Assembly: GCA_032716605.1 (NCBI GenBank)
Contig: CM064545.1
Coordinates: 13,385,903 to 13,449,902, forward strand
Reading direction: 5' to 3'
DNA from: Paralithodes platypus
Lineage: Eukaryota > Arthropoda > Malacostraca > Decapoda > Lithodidae
DNA: 64,000 bases
A model generated the notes under the pieces. The model saw only the letters and a program-made list of their open reading frames with translations. It was not told where the DNA came from and ran no database searches. A program made the translations under genes and the position numbers. Of this stretch, positions 58,949 through 64,000 are shown in pieces (the first letter of the stretch is position 1; each line of letters starts with the position of its first letter).

Positions 58949-58951
<3 letters not shown>
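58404..58951 (-). mobile_element. Inverted PLE2 fragments after the truncation point
   Basis: 58408-58880 is a minus-strand piece of the PLE2 C-terminal half. Most of it (58482-58880) is a near-perfect inverted copy of 58003-58403, giving a hairpin with ~400-bp arms. 58883-58951 is a short plus-strand piece of the ORF start (same as 56146-56213). The piece ends at (TA)n. Confidence 0.85.

Positions 58952-59001
<50 letters not shown>
58952..59001. repeat. (TA)n right of the PLE2 complex
   Basis: About 50 bp of TA. It is the right border of the PLE2 complex and the left border of the next LTR element. Confidence 0.95.
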
Positions 59002-59004
<3 letters not shown>

Positions 59005-60443
59005 TGACATACGGAGCCCTGTATGTTAATTTAAGAGTTAGAATTAGAGTTGAAGGAGCCCACTACCCAAAACGGTGAAGCAGACTAGCGAACGAGCGAG
59101 TGGGCAAACCATCTCGCCCCATACCAGCATGCTAGCCTTCACACCTCGATGACCGATGCTATGACGTATGATCGACGCCAGGAGCTGTGAGTGGACCAGG
59201 CACCTGTTATGTGATTCGAGGAGCTATGATTGGAGCCGGCACCACCCGCCGCCTCCTGATTCGTTCCTACACCATCATTGTTTGGTATATAAGACCCGAG
59301 TTGTGGGCATTCAAATCAGTCTCATTTGGAGTTGGGGAAGGTGAACTTGCAGCTGGAGGAAGACGGGGTGAAGTATTATAATAGGATTGTGACTGTCAGT
59401 CAGATTATATAAATGTGTGTTAAGTGTGTTCGGTGTAAACACTTATGTTATGTTGGTTAGTGAGATATGTGATTGGGAATTAACGTGAACACTATTATGT
59501 GTTTAACTATTTAATTGGGAATTAACGTTAACGCTATTATTATGTACTTAACTATTTTAGTTGACTAACTTGTGGACTAAAGCAACTCTTTAAGTAATTG
59601 GGTTATGATGAAAGTAATACTATTGTTTTATATTAATACTTACGAGTTCTTTCATTTTCTTTGAATTAAGCTTACATTGCTTAATGGTGCTTAGTACGGT
59701 GATGCTATTGTCTCGTATTAGTAATATCGCCTTAGACTAACATGGCTGTGTTAATATTACTTCTAGTGATTTCCTAAGCTGAAGAAAATTCTTTTGCTTC
59801 AAAATATTATATTTTGCTTTTCATATTATTTGAGTGAGACCTGAATCGAATCTATGAAACGATCCTGTAACTTTATTTACTCATAATCAAACCTCAATGT
59901 TACGTGGTTAAGAAATACATTTAACTAATTATTAAATATATATCTAACTTTTTGTGTGACTTTGATATTACTCCTGATGATAATAATAATATAATACTAT
60001 TAACGTAAGACAAGAACCAAGAATAATTACATTAAATATAAATAAAAGGACATAGAAGAAAACTATCTATTCATTTCAAAAAGGGTAAGAGACAGAAATA
60101 TTCTTACTTTAATATTTATCTTTCAAGACTTTTTATAAAATTAATAGTCCTTCTTTAGCTATAACTTATTCGGTTCATAACCATAGCCTACTAAGCTTCG
60201 GTTAAATAATATTCTTTATAAATACTATATGACTTTAATTAGTTTCAGTATTTTCATAATTAAAGAGTATCAGTCAATAAAGGATACCAAGTCCTAAGAT
60301 CCAAAAGGAAAGGAAGCAACAACAGGAAATAATTTTATTAGATTTTACTTTTGTTTTGCCTTCAGCTGACTGATACCTTAATATATATCTCTGTGCTATC
60401 TAGATTCATCAAGTTAACCACTTGAGGATCAAGATACGTAACA
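59002..60443 (+). mobile_element. 5' LTR region of a second Gmr1-like element
   Basis: The right end is …GATACGTAACA (60443), like the LTR end of the other element. The left end is unresolved: a TGTTAC start is not seen next to the (TA)n, and the LTR may be truncated there. It contains a TATA box and initiator (59286-59320). No coding frame is supported. The second LTR would be beyond the window. Confidence 0.65.
59286..59320 (+). promoter_or_regulatory. Core promoter: TATA box and initiator
   Basis: TATATAA at 59286-59292 and an arthropod-type initiator TCAGT at 59316-59320. The initiator A (59318) is 32 bases after the first T of the TATA box, the normal spacing. This would start element transcription in the LTR. 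Confidence 0.6.
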
Positions 60444-60449
60444 GAAGAG

Positions 60450-60467
60450 TGGCGACCTTGCCAGGAT
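60450..60467 (+). other. Primer binding site of the second element
   Basis: tggcgaccttgccagg begins 6 bases after the LTR end. The TGGCG start is that of a retroelement primer site; the tRNA is not identified. Confidence 0.5.
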
Positions 60468-60530
60468 TCGTTTCATACAGTTTCACTCAGTTTCATTAAC
60501 GTTTCACTACTTAACAATCAAATATTAATC

Positions 60531-63500
60531 ATGCCTCAACTAATTAATAACGAAGATGCTCGAGTTTTCATAGAATCAGAACCCACATCCCCTGATATTG
60601 ACTGTCTGTCAAAATCTGAACTGAAAGTGCTTGCATCACATCTCCAATTATCTGTCTCAAACATGTCTAAAGTAGAGGTGGCTCAGACCATAAAAACCCA
60701 CCTGTTCCCTGTAGAAGGCGGGGAGGGTGACGGAGCAGTTGGTGGGATCCCTAGTAAACCTAGCCAACTTGATATACAATTGCCACCTGGTTTGACCGGT
60801 GATCAAATATACGAACTAGAACTAGCCAGAATGAAAATAAATGCCGAAGCAAAGACCGAACAAGCCAGACTAAATATAGAACTAGCCAGAATAAATGCCG
60901 AACAAGCCAGAGCAAATATCGAAGAAGCCAGAATAAAGACCGAACATTATCAATATCAATATCAAACAGCTCAACTAAATGTCAATACAAATGCTCCCGT
61001 AATTGCTCCCCCTCTGGGATTGACTATGACTAGTGTCATTCCACCCTTCACTGAGGATAATGTGCAGGATTTCTTTGTTTTGTTTGAGGAAGTTGCTGGA
61101 GGTATGAAGTGGACAAGAGATCAATGGCCTTTTATGTTACAAACTGTTTTGACAGGGCAGGCTCGAGCCACGTATTTGTCAGAAGTAGCAGAAGTTAGGC
61201 AGGATTATGACAATCTCAAAGAAGCTATCCTAAAAACCTATCAATTGCAGCCTGAGGCTTACAGGCAATCTTTCCGTAAAAACCAGAAGAAAGTAGAAGA
61301 AACCCATAAGGTATTTGCCAGGACCATGACTAAAACTTTCAATCATTGGGTCAAGAGTAAGAAAGTCACAAGCTACAACGATCTGAAGGAGTTGGTCCTG
61401 TTAGAAAATTTCCTATGGAAAATTGATTCTTCTGTATCCTATCATTTAAAGGGGAAAAAGGTAGATTGTCTTGCCGACGCCGCTGACATGGCTGACACAT
61501 ACGTGCTCAACAACAAATTTCGTGGAAAGAAGCCCTACGATAATTCTAGTTCTAATTTTAAGTATCCCAATCACAAATCTGACCGACCCAGTCACAAGCC
61601 TATAACGTCTTCCCCAGCTAGCCAAAATAGAAATGTTCCCCCAACTAAAAATGCGACTCAGGGCAATGGTAACAGAGGTGGGCCCCAAACTAATAGTAAT
61701 GCTCAAAGAGGGAACTTTCCCGTATCCCCTAAAGTATGTACTTTTTGTGGCAAGAGAGGCCACCTAGCTTATCAGTGCTGGGCCAAGGAAAAAACCGAGA
61801 GATCGGGGCAGACAGTTGCCGCCGTATCTCAAACTCCATATGTGCCTGTAATGCAGGACTCCCGACAGAAGGAGTACCTAGCACCAAAAGTTCCTTTAAT
61901 GCAGGACTCTCGACAGAAGGAGTACCTAGCAGCTAACGTAAATCATCTAGACAGGGGTGTAGTAGCATGTGTGGTGCAACCCACTAGGGTTAAGCCAATA
62001 ATAATTTCACCATCAGTGCAGGACAGTTACCGTCCCTTTATTTCATCTGGCAACGTGAGATTAAATGGTTGCATGCATGAGGTAAAAATTCTGAGAGACA
62101 CAGGTTCTACTAGCACCCTCATGGTGAATCCTTACACTGAGTGCCCACCTGGCGAACCAGTTGTAATGAGAGGTGCTGGAGGCCAGTTTTATGCATACTT
62201 GGTAAAAGGCGAAATTGAATGTGAGTTACTACAGGGTGAGGCCACCATAGCTTTGTGTAGGTCCCAAGATATCCCTGTGCCTGGGGTAACTCTCCTTTTG
62301 GGGAATGATGTAGCAGGTGAGAAGGTCCGACCAGACCCCATTTTGTCACTTTCCCCTGTTAACGAGCCACTAACCGGTGAGCTCGAAAAGGAGATGCCAA
62401 CTGTTTTCCCTGTGTGTGCTGTCACACGTTCAATGTCTCAAGTAGCAGTTCCCTCAGACAGAAATGTACCGAATGTAAGAGTTGATGAAAGGGATGATGA
62501 GAGTGTGAATGATGCTCCAACTGTGCCTGATGATGTGACTGAGGTGGATTTATCTGACACCTTTATGGCTCATCTTGACCCTAACGATGACCATGAAACC
62601 CCTCCAAATTGTCCTAGTGGCCTGGTAGAGCTACAGAGAGATGATTGTGAATGCAAGGAGTTAGCTGCCAGGTCCGTGAGTGAAGAGGAATGTGAGAAGG
62701 AGGGTGGTGAATGTTTCTACCTCAAAGGAGGAGTATTGTGGCGAAGATGGAGACCGCCACACAGACCAATCGATGACGGGGCTTGGGACGTCCATCAAAT
62801 AGTAGTCCCCAAACCTTGTCGTAAAGATATCATGGAAATGGCACATTGTATACAATTGGCAGGACACCTAGGTGTGAGAAAAACTCTAGACAGAATCAGA
62901 TCCCACTTTTACTGGCCAGGAATGCGTGCAGATGTAGTGGAGTGTTGTAGAGTGTGTCACACTTGCCAGATGACAGGAAAACCCAATCAGAAGGTGCCTG
63001 TACATCCTCTGGTGCCCTTGCCCGTTTTCGAGAATCCTTTTACTCGGGTGGTAGTGGACATTGTAGGCCCATTGCCTAAGACTTCCCAAGGTAACATTTA
63101 TTTATTAACTATCATGGACATGGCAACTCGCTACCCAGAGGCTATACCCTTAAGGACTACCTCTGCTCCAACTGTAATCAAGGAACTGCTCAAATTCTTC
63201 ACCAGAATGGGTTTCCCCCATGAGGTGCAAAGTGATCAAGGAACTAATTTTACCTCTAACATTTTCCAGCAGTCCCTGAAGGAGTTGGGTATCGAGCATG
63301 TAAAGTCTAGCACCTACCACCCAGAGAGTCAAGGGGTTCTCGAACGATATCATCAGACATTAAAGGGAATGTTACGTAAGTATTGTACAGAGACCGGAGT
63401 TGAGTGGGATAAGGGGGTACCTTTTCTTTTATTTGCTACTCGTGAGGTTCCAACTGAATCCCTGGGTTTTTCCCCTAATGAGCTAGTTTTCGGTCACCAG

Positions 63501-64000
63501 GTAAGAGGTCCTTTGCAACTATTGCAGGATAGCCTAGTTGGCCAGGAGGGGAACCAAAACCTCCTCAAGTATGTTTCAGATTTCAAAACCCGGCTGAGAT
63601 CCTCATGTGAGTTTGCCGCTCAAAACTTGACAGTGGCTAAAAGCTCCATGAAGAAATGGTATGACAGAAAAGCCCGTGAGAGGGAGTTTAAGCCCGGTGA
63701 TGAGGTTTTGGTCCTGCTCCCCCTTTTTGGCCAACCATTATCTGCCAAGTTCAGGGGCCCATATAAGATCATTCGGAGGGTGAGCATTACCGATTATCTA
63801 GTAACTACCCCAGACAGGAGAAAGCCCACGCAAGTATTCCATATAAATATGTTGAAGCCCTACCATAGGTCCCCTGATTCCTCTCCTCCAGATTCTCCCA
63901 CTGTGGCAGTGAATGTCAGGACCTGTGAACAGCCTGGTGCGGACAAAGTCTTCAGTTCTCTTACTGACCCGCAACAGACTGTTCCAGAGCCTGAAGGTAT
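60531..64000 (+). CDS. gag-protease-integrase ORF of a Gmr1-like retrotransposon (runs off the window)
   Basis: Open from the ATG at 60531 to the window end without a stop: 1156 codons. Ala/Glu-rich helical repeats lie at ~100-150. A SCAN-like capsid region covers ~171-273 and contains TYQLQPEAYRQSF. A CCHC knuckle is at C403, C406, H411 and C416. A 17-residue tandem duplication (MQDSRQKEYLA twice) follows the knuckle. The protease Asp is D523 (DTG). Integrase comes next: zinc site H772, H779, C809, C812, catalytic D843, D902 and E938 (DD35E), then a C-terminal tail ending HINMLKPYHRS. No reverse transcriptase lies between protease and integrase. The frame looks intact, so the element may be young. 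Confidence 0.9.
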   Translation, partial: MPQLINNEDARVFIESEPTSPDIDCLSKSELKVLASHLQLSVSNMSKVEVAQTIKTHLFPVEGGEGDGAVGGIPSKPSQLDIQLPPGLTGDQIYELELARMKINAEAKTEQARLNIELARINAEQARANIEEARIKTEHYQYQYQTAQLNVNTNAPVIAPPLGLTMTSVIPPFTEDNVQDFFVLFEEVAGGMKWTRDQWPFMLQTVLTGQARATYLSEVAEVRQDYDNLKEAILKTYQLQPEAYRQSFRKNQKKVEETHKVFARTMTKTFNHWVKSKKVTSYNDLKELVLLENFLWKIDSSVSYHLKGKKVDCLADAADMADTYVLNNKFRGKKPYDNSSSNFKYPNHKSDRPSHKPITSSPASQNRNVPPTKNATQGNGNRGGPQTNSNAQRGNFPVSPKVCTFCGKRGHLAYQCWAKEKTERSGQTVAAVSQTPYVPVMQDSRQKEYLAPKVPLMQDSRQKEYLAANVNHLDRGVVACVVQPTRVKPIIISPSVQDSYRPFISSGNVRLNGCMHEVKILRDTGSTSTLMVNPYTECPPGEPVVMRGAGGQFYAYLVKGEIECELLQGEATIALCRSQDIPVPGVTLLLGNDVAGEKVRPDPILSLSPVNEPLTGELEKEMPTVFPVCAVTRSMSQVAVPSDRNVPNVRVDERDDESVNDAPTVPDDVTEVDLSDTFMAHLDPNDDHETPPNCPSGLVELQRDDCECKELAARSVSEEECEKEGGECFYLKGGVLWRRWRPPHRPIDDGAWDVHQIVVPKPCRKDIMEMAHCIQLAGHLGVRKTLDRIRSHFYWPGMRADVVECCRVCHTCQMTGKPNQKVPVHPLVPLPVFENPFTRVVVDIVGPLPKTSQGNIYLLTIMDMATRYPEAIPLRTTSAPTVIKELLKFFTRMGFPHEVQSDQGTNFTSNIFQQSLKELGIEHVKSSTYHPESQGVLERYHQTLKGMLRKYCTETGVEWDKGVPFLLFATREVPTESLGFSPNELVFGHQVRGPLQLLQDSLVGQEGNQNLLKYVSDFKTRLRSSCEFAAQNLTVAKSSMKKWYDRKAREREFKPGDEVLVLLPLFGQPLSAKFRGPYKIIRRVSITDYLVTTPDRRKPTQVFHINMLKPYHRSPDSSPPDSPTVAVNVRTCEQPGADKVFSSLTDPQQTVPEPEG

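Noticed and set aside
61736..61936. Separate small protein overlapping the zinc knuckle of the right-hand element
   Set aside because: It is an alternative frame inside the long gag-protease-integrase ORF, which has all expected motifs.

Overview
The window looks like repeat-rich animal nuclear DNA, most likely from an arthropod and probably a decapod crustacean. The evidence is intron-type splice sites, hundreds of bases of (TA)n, several Penelope-like elements (PLEs), RTE, CR1 and Jockey-like LINE fragments, hAT and TTAA-targeting DNA elements, and Gmr1-like Ty3/gypsy elements. No bacterial-type gene organisation is visible. Only one host-type gene is well supported.

Layout. 1-3371: mostly unclassified, with a LINE tail, one candidate short exon (1724-1832) and a duplicated tRNA-like SINE. 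3372-6720: a large terminal exon of a P-loop GTPase-like protein, followed from its stop codon by a 28-bp minisatellite (6718-7425). 7426-18500: no convincing gene; TTAA-flanked miniature elements of several kinds, one 1.4-kb TTAA element with a nested retroposon and a perfect 30-bp hairpin, three tandem arrays and microsatellites. 18500-30284 and 41397-52756: two near-identical copies, in direct orientation, of an ~11.5-kb segment. Each holds a defective LTR retrotransposon with 1.8-kb LTRs, into whose gag a hAT element inserted before the duplication. 30285-41396 (spacer): an intact PLE with an 829-codon ORF, CR1-like, Jockey-like and RTE-like LINE remains, and a fold-back PLE. 52757-59001: a PLE complex forming a ~5.1-kb palindrome plus a second ~400-bp fold-back. 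59002-64000: the 5' LTR and an uninterrupted gag-protease-integrase ORF of another Gmr1-like element, running off the window.

How the parts relate. The LTR element in the duplication and the one at the right edge are relatives. In the right-hand one integrase follows protease directly with no reverse transcriptase between them (copia-like order in a gypsy-type element). The defective copies keep an apparent integrase tail just before their reverse transcriptase leader, so they probably had the same order. All three PLE loci are bracketed by (TA)n, and all carry hammerhead-ribozyme-like motifs. In the two families whose ORF starts are visible, the motif lies immediately upstream of the start codon. 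Both ends of the duplication fall in (TA)n next to PLEs, and a LINE interrupted by the first PLE suggests that the left copy keeps the original right-hand context.

Most interesting: the hammerhead-like motifs (one family with a changed core pair), the PLE palindromes, the copia-like domain order, the filled and empty sites of a TTAA element, and the unfamiliar GTPase-like gene.
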